Source: Taishania pollutisoli
GTDB lineage: Bacteria; Bacteroidota; Bacteroidia; Flavobacteriales_D; Crocinitomicaceae
Reading direction: 5' to 3'
Assembly: GCF_014518315.1 (NCBI RefSeq)
Contig: NZ_JACVEL010000005.1
Location: forward strand, 183,198-247,197
Length of the DNA: 64,000 nt
In this document: positions 1-8,875 of the stretch, one piece after another
Position numbering within the stretch: position 1 is the stretch's first letter
Layout of the letters: each line of letters starts with the position of its first letter
Program-made: the position numbers and the translations under genes
Notes under the pieces: generated by a model
Database searches by the model: none
Told to the model about the DNA's origin: nothing
The model's input: only the letters and a program-made list of their open reading frames with translations

Positions 1-1493
1 TCCGGCAGGTTGTAATCGACCTGGATTGTTCCCAACTGCCACTCACGCCCCAATGCATCCTGCACCATGAAATCCAGTTTCGGCCCGTAAAAGGCCGCTT
101 CACCGTACTCCACAATGGTCGGTAAGTTTTTCTCTGCTGCTGCTTCAATGATCGCACTTTCAGCTTTCTCCCAATTTTCATCACTTCCGATGTATTTGGA
201 AGGATTTTCAGGATCGCGCAGTGAAATCTGTGCTTTGAAATTTTCAAACGACAACGTTTTGAAAATATACAATACCAAATCAATTACTTTCTTGAATTCT
301 TCTTTTACCTGGTCCTGTGTACAGAAAATGTGTGCATCATCCTGAGTAAATCCGCGGACACGTGTCAATCCATGTAATTCACCGCTTTGTTCGTACCGGT
401 AAACAGTTCCGAATTCTGCAAAACGAGCCGGCAATTCTTTATACGAACGTGGTCGTGATTTAAAGATCTCACAGTGATGCGGGCAGTTCATCGGCTTCAA
501 CAGGAATTCTTCATTCACATCCGGTGTTTTAATCGGCTGGAATGAATCGGCACCGTATTTCGCATAGTGACCGGAAGTCACGTACAATTCTTTGTTCCCA
601 ATGTGCGGTGTAATCACTTGTTCGTATCCTGATTTGCGTTGTGCTTTTTTCAGGAAATTTTCCAGGCGCTCACGCAATGCTGCCCCTTTCGGCAACCACA
701 ATGGCAATCCTTGTCCGACAGTCTGTGAGAATGTGAATAACTCCAGTTCTTTCCCCAGTTTTCTGTGATCACGGCGTTTTGCTTCTTCTACTTTTTCCAG
801 GTACTCTGTCAACTCTTGCGCTTTGGGGAATGTGATTCCGTAGATGCGTGTTAACTGCTTGTTTTTTTCGTCACCACGCCAGTATGCTCCTGCAATGGAA
901 GTCAGTTTTACCGCTTTGATAAAACCGGTATTCGGGATGTGCGGTCCGCGACACAGGTCGGTAAAGTTTCCTTGTGTATAAAATGTAATTTGTCCGTCGT
1001 CCAACCCTTCTATCAACTCCAGTTTGTACGGATCTTGTTTTTCTGTAAAATAAGCAATCGCATCGGCTTTTGACACTTCTTTACGAACGAACGGGCTTTT
1101 TTCCTTTGCCAGTTCTTTCATTTTTTGCTCGATCTTTTCCAGGTCTTTTTCCTGAATGGTATAATCCATGAAATCGACATCGTAGTAAAAACCGTTTGCA
1201 ATCGGAGGTCCGATCGCCAGTTTGATGCCCGGATAATAGAATTCCAGCGCCTCTGCCATCAGGTGAGCGGACGAGTGCCACATGGTTGATTTTCCATCGG
1301 TGTCGTTCCAGGTCAACAACTGCAGCGTGGTATCACCATTGATCGGTGTGTTGGCATCTACAACTTTGTTGTCAATCTTTGCGGCAAGAACATTGCGAGC
1401 CAATCCCTCTGAGATGCTCATAGCGACGTCCATAGGAGTGATTCCTTTGTCGTACTGTCTTACCGATCCGTCCGGAAGAGTAATGTTAATCAT
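1..1493 (-). CDS. thrS: Threonyl-tRNA synthetase, 3' end cut by window edge
   Basis: Charges tRNA-Thr with threonine in the cytoplasm. The minus-strand reading frame opens with ATG at 1493 and stays open to base 1, so about 497 codons are present and the rest of the catalytic core plus the anticodon-binding domain lie outside. Visible in order: a TGS-type N-terminus (about residues 1-60), the editing (SAD) domain with the metal-site motifs HSSAH and CRGPH, and the class II core with MNCPHHCE and motif 2 ([14 protein letters not shown]). Family membership is unambiguous. A TAnnTTTG promoter box lies about 35 bases upstream of the start. In many bacteria infC follows thrS; here whatever follows is outside the window. 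Confidence 0.97.
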   Translation of the reverse strand, partial: MINITLPDGSVRQYDKGITPMDVAMSISEGLARNVLAAKIDNKVVDANTPINGDTTLQLLTWNDTDGKSTMWHSSAHLMAEALEFYYPGIKLAIGPPIANGFYYDVDFMDYTIQEKDLEKIEQKMKELAKEKSPFVRKEVSKADAIAYFTEKQDPYKLELIEGLDDGQITFYTQGNFTDLCRGPHIPNTGFIKAVKLTSIAGAYWRGDEKNKQLTRIYGITFPKAQELTEYLEKVEEAKRRDHRKLGKELELFTFSQTVGQGLPLWLPKGAALRERLENFLKKAQRKSGYEQVITPHIGNKELYVTSGHYAKYGADSFQPIKTPDVNEEFLLKPMNCPHHCEIFKSRPRSYKELPARFAEFGTVYRYEQSGELHGLTRVRGFTQDDAHIFCTQDQVKEEFKKVIDLVLYIFKTLSFENFKAQISLRDPENPSKYIGSDENWEKAESAIIEAAAEKNLPTIVEYGEAAFYGPKLDFMVQDALGREWQLGTIQVDYNLP

Positions 1494-1528
1494 TGTTATA
1501 AAATCTATTATCTGTTTATTTTGGACTG

Positions 1529-1536
1529 CAAAGATA
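1529..1536 (-). promoter_or_regulatory. Putative -7 box of thrS promoter
   Basis: The minus strand reads TATCTTTG, a perfect match to the Bacteroidota -7 consensus TAnnTTTG. It sits 35 bases upstream of the thrS ATG, giving a short leader of about 30 bases. No clear TTG -33 element was seen. Confidence 0.5.
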
Positions 1537-1736
1537 AGGATACGGATTTTAATATTGATTAAATTATGTGGAAATAATAAGTGGTTAGTGGAGAGTGAAT
1601 AGTTGAAAGTGGATTAGAGTTGAAAGTGAAGAGCGAGGAACCATTAATTATCAATGCTCAAAACTCCACAACATATAGCATACTGCATTTTGAATGAGGT
1701 AGTGTGAAATCAATCATAACATCAGCAAGTCAAAAG

Positions 1737-1768
1737 GTCATAAAATCATACAGTCATAAAGTCAATGA
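1737..1768. repeat. Degenerate 8-base tandem repeat
   Basis: Four consecutive 8-base units read GTCATAAA, ATCATACA, GTCATAAA and GTCAATGA. Units 1 and 3 are identical. It lies in the gap upstream of the rhomboid gene; no function can be assigned from sequence. Confidence 0.55.
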
Positions 1769-1932
1769 TCAAAGCTTCGCAACAATAGATTTTATTGGCA
1801 ACACTCGATCATTCATAATTAAAAGGAAGAACTCATTCGCTTTATGGAACGTCTGCTGTTGAAAAGTTTCAAACGGGGGCTTCCGGGTCATTTGGCATTC
1901 AATTACCTTTACCGCTAAGAAATAACCGAAAT

Positions 1933-2478
1933 ATGAAAATTACATTCAATTCGCCTTTTATACTGACCTTCACGTTATTGGCTATGTTTGTGCTGATTAT
2001 TAGTCTGAGCATTGGCGGAACGTTGCAGATTCTTGCTCTCAACGGCAATTTTGATTTCACCAACTGGCAATCGTATGTCGGGTTGTTTCTGTATCCGCTC
2101 AGTCACGCGGGCATTACGCATTTAACGGCCAACTTCGGAATCATTCTGCTCATTGGCCCGTTGCTGGAAAAACAATACGGGTGGAAAAAATTACTATCGA
2201 TGAGTGTGATCACGACACTTGCGATCGGAATTGCGCACATTATTTTGTCTGACAGTGGTTTGATTGGTGCCAGCGGATTGGTGTTTTTGTACATTATTCT
2301 GGCAAGCTTATCCAATGCCACCAACAAAGAAGTCCCCCTCACGTTTATCCTGGTAGTCTGTCTGTTTTTGGGACAGGAAATTGTCAGCAGTTTCCAGGAA
2401 GATCAGATTTCACAACTGGCCCACATCGGAGGTGGATTGATGGCAATCTTATTCCGCTACGTATTCAAATCCGCATAG
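1933..2478 (+). CDS. Rhomboid-family intramembrane serine protease
   Basis: A 181-residue integral membrane protein of the minimal six-helix rhomboid type, which cleaves transmembrane substrates within the bilayer. Hydrophobic segments fill almost the whole chain. The catalytic serine is in GASG (Ser114), the catalytic histidine in QLAHIGGG (His164), and the second helix carries the usual HxxxxH..N arrangement (His58, His63, Asn67 in SHAGITHLTANF). No extra soluble domain is present. It ends 8 bases from the convergent ccoH, with no terminator seen between them. The substrate is unknown. Family assignment is firm; activity is inferred from the intact motifs. Confidence 0.88.
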   Translation: MKITFNSPFILTFTLLAMFVLIISLSIGGTLQILALNGNFDFTNWQSYVGLFLYPLSHAGITHLTANFGIILLIGPLLEKQYGWKKLLSMSVITTLAIGIAHIILSDSGLIGASGLVFLYIILASLSNATNKEVPLTFILVVCLFLGQEIVSSFQEDQISQLAHIGGGLMAILFRYVFKSA

Positions 2479-2486
2479 CACGGCAA

Positions 2487-2909
2487 TTACTTAATCAGAA
2501 CCGATTGTTTCTGAAGGAAGTTTTTTCCCTCCGTCCAATATTCACATCGGATGTCATACATCCCTTGCTGTAACGTATTGAGCGGAATTAAAAAAACATG
2601 CGTCCCTGTTACTGAAAACGACTGATCCAGTTGCTGATTATTTGGTCGCCATAATTTCAACACAATGGAATCAGCTTCAATGTTTTTTGCAAACTGAACA
2701 ATCAATTGCCCGTCCTGTTGCGAGATGACAAGTGAATCCAGCAATTTTGCCGAATGCATGGCATCAATTTCATGTTGATAGGCAATTTCTTCCTTGTAAT
2801 ACTCTTCACTCACCAGATCTACTTTTTGCCCGGCCAATACAGAGACCAATACACCGATAAAAACGATAAAAAGTCCCATTACGATCATAATTCCTTTTCC
2901 CCAGTTCAT
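2487..2909 (-). CDS. ccoH: FixH/CcoH family cbb3 oxidase assembly protein
   Basis: A 140-residue protein with one N-terminal membrane helix (about residues 6-28) and a periplasmic beta-rich domain, as in FixH proteins that help mature cbb3-type cytochrome oxidase. The segment just after the helix, EEYYKEEIAYQHEI, matches the conserved YYKxxxxyqxxid pattern of the family. It is the last gene of the cco operon, 34 bases after ccoG. In many Bacteroidota a TauE/SafE gene follows ccoH; here the operon ends and a rhomboid gene converges on it. Confidence 0.88.
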   Translation of the reverse strand: MNWGKGIMIVMGLFIVFIGVLVSVLAGQKVDLVSEEYYKEEIAYQHEIDAMHSAKLLDSLVISQQDGQLIVQFAKNIEADSIVLKLWRPNNQQLDQSFSVTGTHVFLIPLNTLQQGMYDIRCEYWTEGKNFLQKQSVLIK

Positions 2910-2943
2910 TTGTTTCTCTTGTTAAATAATTTGTTCCATCCGG

Positions 2944-4338
2944 TCAGAAAATCGGACCGATGATTTTTACTTTTTCACGGTCAATTCGTTTCCCGTTCCC
3001 ATACACTTGCAGGTCAAATTCTTTCTTCCCTCCTTTTATTTCACTGAGCGGCAGACGAACGATAAAACGCTCTTTGACGGTTCCTTCAGCCGGCAGAATG
3101 AGGTTTTTCACCACCTGCTCCACTTCTCCCTTCTGTCCTTCCGGCAGTTTCAACTCAACTTTATAAACATGGCTTGTCTTATTCACCAGACTGATCTCAA
3201 AAATATTGACAACACTTCCCTGGTCAATTCGGTACGTCGTTCCCCGTTGTCGCAGAATAATGCTTTCAAAATCCTTACGGGTGATCATTGCCGTTGCTAC
3301 CAGACCCAATAACAAAATCAATAATGCAGAATACGCTTTGACACGCGGCGTCCATCTGAAACCGTTTTTTTCAACGATGTTATTTTCCGATTTAAATGCA
3401 ATCAATCCTTTGGGCAAGCCCACACTTTCCATCATGTGATCGCAGGCATCAATACAAGCAGTGCAGTTAACACATTCCAGCTGTGTTCCGTTGCGAATGT
3501 CGATTCCTGTCGGGCACACATGCACACATTGACGACAATCGATGCAATCCCCTTTTCCTGCTGCCGACCGGTCTTCATTCTTCTTGAATTTTGCTCGCTC
3601 CTCTCCCCGCACATGATCATAAGAAATCACCATGGAGTTGGCATCAAGCAGTACACCCTGCAGCCTTCCATAGGGGCAGATTGTTGTACAGACCTGCTCT
3701 CTTAATTTTGCAAAAACCAGGTAAAAAACGGTGGTAAAAATGACAATTGCAACCAGTCCTCCGACGTGCTCATTCAACGGATCTGTCTGAATTTCCCACA
3801 ACCTGTCGGAACCAATAATATAAGCCAGGAACGTATTGGCAATGAGGAAAGAAATGACCCAAAAGATCAGGTGCTTGAGAAACTTCTTCCGGAGTTTTTC
3901 TTTTGTCCAGGGCGATTCCCGAAGTCGTTTCTGATGGGTATAATCACCTTCAATCCAGTATTCGATTCTGCGAAACAGCATTTCCATGAAAATGGTCTGC
4001 GGGCAAACCCATCCGCAAAATAACCTTCCAAAAATGATGGTAAAGAAGATGACAAAGACTATTCCCAATACCATCACCAATGCAAAGATCCAAAAATCCT
4101 GTGGCCAAAAGACACTTCCAAACAGAATAAACTTCCGCTCCAGGATATTGAAGAGCAACAGTTGCTTTCCACCGATTTTGAGATGGGGAGCCAAAAAGAG
4201 GAAGGCCAAGAGAAAATAGGACACTATTTTACGGTAGTTATAAAATGTCCCACTGGGTTTTTTCGGGAAAATCCAGATGCGTTTCCCTTTGTCATTTACG
4301 GTTGCTATATGGTCTCTAAAACCTTCCTCCAAACTCAT
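2944..4338 (-). CDS. ccoG: Cytochrome c oxidase accessory protein CcoG (polyferredoxin)
   Basis: A 464-residue membrane iron-sulfur protein thought to act in copper delivery or reduction for cbb3 oxidase assembly. It has several N-terminal membrane helices, a membrane-facing CGWVCPQT motif, and two clustered ferredoxin-type cysteine sets in the middle (CIDCRQCVHVCPTG, then CVNCTACIDACD), followed by another helix and a C-terminal Ig-like domain. Length and domain order are normal for CcoG/FixG/RdxA. It lies 66 bases after ccoP and 34 before ccoH in the same direction. Confidence 0.95.
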   Translation of the reverse strand: MSLEEGFRDHIATVNDKGKRIWIFPKKPSGTFYNYRKIVSYFLLAFLFLAPHLKIGGKQLLLFNILERKFILFGSVFWPQDFWIFALVMVLGIVFVIFFTIIFGRLFCGWVCPQTIFMEMLFRRIEYWIEGDYTHQKRLRESPWTKEKLRKKFLKHLIFWVISFLIANTFLAYIIGSDRLWEIQTDPLNEHVGGLVAIVIFTTVFYLVFAKLREQVCTTICPYGRLQGVLLDANSMVISYDHVRGEERAKFKKNEDRSAAGKGDCIDCRQCVHVCPTGIDIRNGTQLECVNCTACIDACDHMMESVGLPKGLIAFKSENNIVEKNGFRWTPRVKAYSALLILLLGLVATAMITRKDFESIILRQRGTTYRIDQGSVVNIFEISLVNKTSHVYKVELKLPEGQKGEVEQVVKNLILPAEGTVKERFIVRLPLSEIKGGKKEFDLQVYGNGKRIDREKVKIIGPIF

Positions 4339-4404
4339 ATCTAATGTCTTTAGATAAAACTCCCCTTCAATTATTTTTTCGTCACACGACGTATTGCAAA
4401 CATT

Positions 4405-5820
4405 TTATTGCCGAACGATCTTACCTTCCGGTTCTTTTCCGTTCGCAGCTTCTTTGAAATGCAGAATGTAAGACGCGACCTGCTGAATCTGTGTCGGCTT
4501 CAATTTAGAAGCATGTTCCGGCATCCCGTTCGACGTTCCGTACTTCACAACTCCGAATACTTCTTTGATGTCGTACCCGTATATCCATGTATTATCCGTC
4601 AGGTTCGGACCGATTTTACCGGATCCGTCTTCCAGGTGACAAGCCACACAGTTTACATCAAACAAAGCTTTCCCTTGTTTCAGGTCGTTTTCATCTTCCA
4701 ACAATTCTGCTGTTGTCTCATCAACATTCATCGCCATTTTAACCAGGTATGCTTCGACCTCTTTTTGTTTCGCGATCATGTCTTTCTCGTATGCGGTGGT
4801 CTGCAAATCCCCTGTTCCAAGAATGTGAAAATGGAATACATACACCACTGCAAACACGATTGTTGCGTAGAATCCCCAGACCCACCAAGGTGGCAGGTTG
4901 TTATCCAACTCCCGGATTCCATCGTATTCGTGGTGCAGGAGGATTGTATGTTCTTCTTCCAGATCAACAGCATCTGTCAGTACCTTATTCAATTTCTTCG
5001 TTACCGGCGATTTGATTGCTTTTTCTTTCGGTGTCCGCACCATCCTCATGAAGTTCATGAACATACTTCTCAGGTAGAACACAACTCCCAGCAACACCAG
5101 GTCAATCGCCAGGAAGAAATACAAATCCTGATTTTCCACCAACAGCCACGGCTGTCCTTCTTCCGCCATTCCGGGACGGTTGAATGTAAGTGCAAATAAT
5201 TCATTTCCGGCAAATAAGAAACCAACCAGCAGAAGAACCGATAACAGTGTTGATCCCCCGTCTTTTTTCTTCGCGATTCGCTCCTTGAAATAATCGGATT
5301 TAATCAATGTAGAAATGGACCCTGAAAGCACGATGATTGCCAGCAATAAAATGATTGTCAAAGTAATGAACCAGTAGAAAATCGTGAGGTTTTTCTGGTA
5401 ATTCGGCACGTATTTGATTTCCACCTTTTTTTCTGTTCCTTCCGGGACATCTGCTGTGGGTTCCGGAGCCGGCGTCCACGCATCAATGTAGTCAAAGACG
5501 GCTTTGATTTCTTCTGTCGACAACGGCTGCGGATCCATTGTTGTCGGAGAAAAATCTTTGATGGCATTCGCCATGGTACTTTTCCCGGATGTGATCAGCG
5601 CATTGGAATTTTTCACCCACTCAATCAACAAATCTCCCTCTCCTGCCGCTTCCCATTTGGCGCGTACTCCGACCAGGTCAGGTCCTGTTGATTTTTTACC
5701 GAGGGTATGACAGGTAAAACATTTTTTAAACAACTGTTCTCCATTTTGAGCGGCAACACTACCTATGTGAATCAAACATCCGATCACCACAACCAGTTTA
5801 AACAAACTTCTCCTTTTCAT
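4405..5820 (-). CDS. ccoP: cbb3 oxidase CcoP subunit with an extra N-terminal cytochrome c domain
   Basis: The subunit that feeds electrons into the cbb3 terminal oxidase. At 471 residues it is longer than a typical Flavobacteriales CcoP (about 300). Residues 1-24 form a signal peptide ending AA before Q. A first cytochrome c domain follows with CFTCH (Cys34, Cys37, His38). Then come several membrane helices, the CcoP-specific segment DGIRELDNNLPPWWVWGF plus its membrane helix, and a C-terminal cytochrome c domain with CVACH near residue 393 and a Met ligand candidate in NGMPEH. So two c-type hemes are predicted, one on each side of the membrane-anchored core. The stop-start overlap with ccoQ is 4 bases. 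The frame is continuous with no sign of frameshift. Confidence 0.92.
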   Translation of the reverse strand: MKRRSLFKLVVVIGCLIHIGSVAAQNGEQLFKKCFTCHTLGKKSTGPDLVGVRAKWEAAGEGDLLIEWVKNSNALITSGKSTMANAIKDFSPTTMDPQPLSTEEIKAVFDYIDAWTPAPEPTADVPEGTEKKVEIKYVPNYQKNLTIFYWFITLTIILLLAIIVLSGSISTLIKSDYFKERIAKKKDGGSTLLSVLLLVGFLFAGNELFALTFNRPGMAEEGQPWLLVENQDLYFFLAIDLVLLGVVFYLRSMFMNFMRMVRTPKEKAIKSPVTKKLNKVLTDAVDLEEEHTILLHHEYDGIRELDNNLPPWWVWGFYATIVFAVVYVFHFHILGTGDLQTTAYEKDMIAKQKEVEAYLVKMAMNVDETTAELLEDENDLKQGKALFDVNCVACHLEDGSGKIGPNLTDNTWIYGYDIKEVFGVVKYGTSNGMPEHASKLKPTQIQQVASYILHFKEAANGKEPEGKIVRQ

Positions 5821-6023
5821 TGCTTTTCATTTTCTTGATGAAACGTACTTCCTTCCTCAACATCCATCGGGATATTGCTCAACTCTTCTACCTCTGCTTT
5901 CGACATCCGGATCACTCTGGTCAGAACAATCGTAAAAAACAGTACGAAAATCAGTAGTGAGATCATCGGGTAAATATCAATCCCCTCAATGGTCGTCAAA
6001 TTGTGTTTTATAAATCGTAACAT
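5817..6023 (-). CDS. ccoQ: cbb3 oxidase small subunit CcoQ/FixQ
   Basis: A 68-residue protein with a single membrane helix (about residues 20-38) and an acidic C-terminal tail, the shape expected of CcoQ, which stabilises the cbb3 complex. Sequence similarity in this family is weak, so the call rests on size, topology and position: it lies 6 bases after ccoNO and overlaps ccoP by 4 bases, suggesting translational coupling. Confidence 0.82.
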   Translation of the reverse strand: MLRFIKHNLTTIEGIDIYPMISLLIFVLFFTIVLTRVIRMSKAEVEELSNIPMDVEEGSTFHQENEKQ

Positions 6024-6029
6024 AAGCTT

Positions 6030-8201
6030 CTATTTTGGTACGTCACTCGCTTTAATATCTGTCCCCAATCGTTGCAGGTAAGCAATCACAGCAACAATTT
6101 CTTTTTTCTCAATGTCTTTGATCAAGTCTTCTTTGTTGACATTTTTCAATACTTCCGGTTCAAAATTGTTAACAATGTCCTCCGCAATGGTGCGCGCTTG
6201 TTTTTTCAAATCAGCCACCGCCTGGTTTGCGTACCCATCTTTGTAGGGCACATTCAATTTCTGCATGGCTTCTATTTTCTTCGCAGTCAAAGAAATATCC
6301 AGGTCATCTGTTCTCATCCACGGGTATGCCGGCATAATGGAACCTTCGGATACATCTTTCGGACGGATCATGTGTTCGTAGTGCCACAAATTGCTTCGCA
6401 ATCCTCCTTCCCGTGCCAAATCCGGACCGGTACGTTTGGATCCCCACTGGAACGGGTGATCGTACACAAATTCTCCTGCTTTTGAATATTCGCCATACCG
6501 GACCGTTTCAAAACGCAACGGACGAATCATCTGCGAGTGGCAGTTGTAACAGCCTTCCCGGATGTAAATATCGCGTCCTTCCAATTCCAGTGGTGTGTAT
6601 GGCTTCACACTCGAAATCGTTTTTACATTGGATTTCACCACCATAGTCGGTACGATTTCAATAATTCCCCCGATCGCCACAACGATGATGCTCAGGATCA
6701 TGAACTGAACCGGCTTGCGCTCAATTCTTCTGTGCCAGTATTCTCCTTTTGAGGATACTTTCAGGTTCTTGGTAACAGTTGCCTCTGCAGGCTCTTCCGC
6801 CTGGAATGAACCTTGTCGCGCTGTTTTGATCAGGTTGTAGAACATCATGACCGTTCCGACAATGAACAACAATCCTCCGATTGAACGCAACACATAGTAC
6901 GGCCGCAGTGCCTCAACTGTTTTCAGGAAGTCTCCGTTGACCAATGTTCCTTCCGGTGTAAAGTCCTGCCACATTAAGCCTTGCACAAATCCGGCAACAT
7001 ACATCGGAATCGCATACAAGATTACCCCCAACGTAGCGATCCAGAAATGTTGATTCGCCATTTTCTTAGAGTACAACTCTGTGCGGAACATTTTAGGGAA
7101 CAGCCAGTAGAGCATTCCGAAGGTTAGCATCCCGTTCCACCCCAGTCCGCCAACGTGCACGTGTGCAATTGTCCAATCGGTAAAGTGAGAAAGCATGTTC
7201 ACATTTTTCAGGGATAACAACGGTCCTTCAAATGTCACCATCCCGTAACATGTCAAGGCAACCACCATGAATTTCAGCGTTACATTGTCACGCACTTTGT
7301 CCCATGCCCCACGCAATGTCAGTAACCCGTTGAGCATTCCTCCCCAAGACGGAGCGATCAGCATGACAGAGAACACGACTCCTAAACTTTGCGCCCAGTC
7401 GGGAAGGGAGGAATACAACAAATGGTGAGGTCCAGCCCAGATATAGATAAAAATAAGTGCCCAGAAGTGAATAATGGATAAACGATACGAATATACCGGA
7501 CGTTCAGCCGCCTTGGGAACGAAGTAATACATCAACCCCAGGTAAGGCGTTGTCAGGAAAAATGCGACCGCGTTGTGACCATACCACCATTGTACCAACG
7601 CATCCTGTACCCCTGCGTACCAGGAGTAGCTTTTCAGGAATGAAACCGGCAATTCAAATGAGTTGAAAATGTGCAAAATAGCTACCGCCACGAATGTTCC
7701 GATGTAGAACCAGATGGCCACATAGAGATGCTTCACCCTTCTGACCAGAATGGTCGCAAACATGTTCCATCCGAACACGACCCACAGAACCGTAATCGCG
7801 ATGTCAATCGGCCATTCCAGCTCCGCATATTCTTTAGAGGATGTGATTCCCAGCGGAAGCGTTAGTACTGCTGAAAGAATGATCAACTGCCATCCCCAGA
7901 AGTTAATGTAACTCAACTTATCACTCCACATCCGGGTTTTCAGCAGTCGTTGAAGGGAGTAATAGACCCCTGTAAAAATCCCGTTCCCCACAAATGCGAA
8001 AATCACGGCATTGGTGTGCAACGGCCGGATACGTCCGAAGGAAAGTACTTTAAATCCTAAATAGTCATTAAAAAACTGCGGGAATGCCAATTGCAAGGCA
8101 ACAATTAATCCCACAAGCATACCTGTAATCCCCCAAATAATGGTGGCATAAGCAAAATACTTAACAATTTTGTTGTCGTAATTAAACTTCTCTACTTCCA
8201 T
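6030..8201 (-). CDS. ccoNO: cbb3-type cytochrome c oxidase, fused subunits I and II (CcoN-CcoO)
   Basis: The catalytic core that reduces oxygen to water with high affinity. About 723 residues. The N-terminal 480 or so are a multi-helix CcoN heme-copper oxidase subunit (HTNAVIF, the QWWYGHNAVAFF segment and AHVHVGGLGWNG carry the expected heme/copper histidines). This is joined to CcoO, a membrane anchor plus mono-heme cytochrome c domain with CYNCHSQM near residue 551. The fusion is known in Bacteroidota. I place the start at 8201 (MEVEKFNYDNKIV), preceded by an AAGAAGAAG stretch; an upstream ATG at 8237 would add twelve mostly lysine-rich residues. With the chosen start it overlaps ccoS by 20 bases. 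Confidence 0.95.
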   Translation of the reverse strand: MEVEKFNYDNKIVKYFAYATIIWGITGMLVGLIVALQLAFPQFFNDYLGFKVLSFGRIRPLHTNAVIFAFVGNGIFTGVYYSLQRLLKTRMWSDKLSYINFWGWQLIILSAVLTLPLGITSSKEYAELEWPIDIAITVLWVVFGWNMFATILVRRVKHLYVAIWFYIGTFVAVAILHIFNSFELPVSFLKSYSWYAGVQDALVQWWYGHNAVAFFLTTPYLGLMYYFVPKAAERPVYSYRLSIIHFWALIFIYIWAGPHHLLYSSLPDWAQSLGVVFSVMLIAPSWGGMLNGLLTLRGAWDKVRDNVTLKFMVVALTCYGMVTFEGPLLSLKNVNMLSHFTDWTIAHVHVGGLGWNGMLTFGMLYWLFPKMFRTELYSKKMANQHFWIATLGVILYAIPMYVAGFVQGLMWQDFTPEGTLVNGDFLKTVEALRPYYVLRSIGGLLFIVGTVMMFYNLIKTARQGSFQAEEPAEATVTKNLKVSSKGEYWHRRIERKPVQFMILSIIVVAIGGIIEIVPTMVVKSNVKTISSVKPYTPLELEGRDIYIREGCYNCHSQMIRPLRFETVRYGEYSKAGEFVYDHPFQWGSKRTGPDLAREGGLRSNLWHYEHMIRPKDVSEGSIMPAYPWMRTDDLDISLTAKKIEAMQKLNVPYKDGYANQAVADLKKQARTIAEDIVNNFEPEVLKNVNKEDLIKDIEKKEIVAVIAYLQRLGTDIKASDVPK

Positions 8202-8364
8202 CTTCTTCTTCTTTTGTTTCGTTACTTTCGTCTTCAAAAAGAATTCTTACGGATGGTGCATAATCATCTTCGAACTGATTATTTTTTACTGCCCAGATAA
8301 AACTTATCAGGAAGAACAGTGCAATCAGCAAACTAACTACCAGCATCACGTAAATAATTCCCAT
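8182..8364 (-). CDS. ccoS: cbb3 oxidase maturation protein CcoS
   Basis: A 60-residue protein with one N-terminal membrane helix and the family pattern WAVKNNQFEDD just after it. CcoS is needed for cofactor insertion into CcoN. It is the first gene of the operon here; the copper-exporting ATPase CcoI, which usually precedes ccoS, is absent. The C-terminal tail is short and acidic and overlaps the ccoNO start. Confidence 0.88.
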   Translation of the reverse strand: MGIIYVMLVVSLLIALFFLISFIWAVKNNQFEDDYAPSVRILFEDESNETKEEEDGSREV

Positions 8365-8411
8365 GGTGCAAATGTCATGAGATTGTCATAGAGAAAATAT
8401 GAGCCGGATAG

Positions 8412-8443
8412 GGTAAAAACATGATTTATGTCATGTTTTTACC
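8412..8443. promoter_or_regulatory. Perfect 13-base inverted repeat, candidate operator of the cco operon
   Basis: GGTAAAAACATGA and TCATGTTTTTACC are exact reverse complements separated by 6 bases. The core ATGA-N6-TCAT has the spacing of CRP/FNR-superfamily operators, and its centre lies about 63 bases upstream of the ccoS start codon, compatible with an activator site just upstream of a promoter. It could also be a hairpin terminator for a transcript not seen, but no gene ends here. Confidence 0.5.
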
Positions 8444-8848
8444 ACCGGACAAAACCGACACACTATTCCGTTATAAAACAAATGATTACTCTTTTCACAG
8501 GTAGCACAGCTATTTGAAAGAACCGGTGACGGATAAGCCCATACAGGGCATGAACATATCCTGGTATTGCATCATCCGGGATTTCAAAAAATACGGTCTA
8601 TATATAAGGTATATAAAATAAGGAAATTACGTCCAAAAAACACGTAACACATCAGTTGAAAATAACAACCGTTTAATCAATAAAAACACACCATAAAGCA
8701 ATTGTTAAAAAACCTACGCTTTTAAAATTTACTTTAGTCAGGTGATAATGAACTGCATTATGAATAAAAACGACTGTTTTTACTACAATCTAAAAACAAT
8801 ATTTTTATGAAATGGTGTTGAATTCATTTCCAAAATGAAAAAGTTTTG

Positions 8849-8856
8849 TATTTTTA
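8849..8856 (+). promoter_or_regulatory. Putative -7 box of protease promoter
   Basis: TATTTTTA matches TAnnTTTG at seven of eight positions and lies 19 bases upstream of the ATG at 8876. Confidence 0.35.
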
Positions 8857-8875
8857 ACGCAAATTTAATGTAATT

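Larger units (their letters stand above)
1494..1932. other. Non-coding gap between thrS and rhomboid gene
   Basis: A 439-base stretch without a convincing gene. It holds the thrS promoter box and low-complexity repeats: the 10-mer GTTGAAAGTG at 1602-1611 and again at 1619-1628, and a degenerate 8-base tandem at 1737-1768. A 24-codon open frame at 1844-1918 (starting MERLLLKSFKRG) ends 14 bases before the rhomboid start. I do not recognise it and cannot tell a leader peptide from chance. Confidence 0.6.
8365..8875. other. Divergent non-coding region between ccoS and M43 protease gene
   Basis: A 511-base AT-rich divergent intergenic region. It contains a 32-base perfect palindrome at 8412-8443, repeated TGTCAT on the cco side (8373-8378 and 8384-8389), a TATATATAAGG-like run near 8600, a small inverted repeat TTACGT/ACGTAA (8627-8632 and 8642-8647) and a near-consensus promoter box at 8849-8856. 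No gene-like open frame was recognised. Confidence 0.6.

Noticed and set aside
4408..5199. Long plus-strand open frame (263 codons) opposite ccoP
   Set aside because: Composition is Phe/Cys/His-rich with no family motif, and the minus strand clearly encodes CcoP; it is a shadow frame.
4405..5820. CcoP fusion considered as two genes joined by a frameshift error
   Set aside because: The frame is continuous with membrane segments linking both heme domains, and the stop-start overlap with ccoQ marks a natural N-terminus with a signal peptide.
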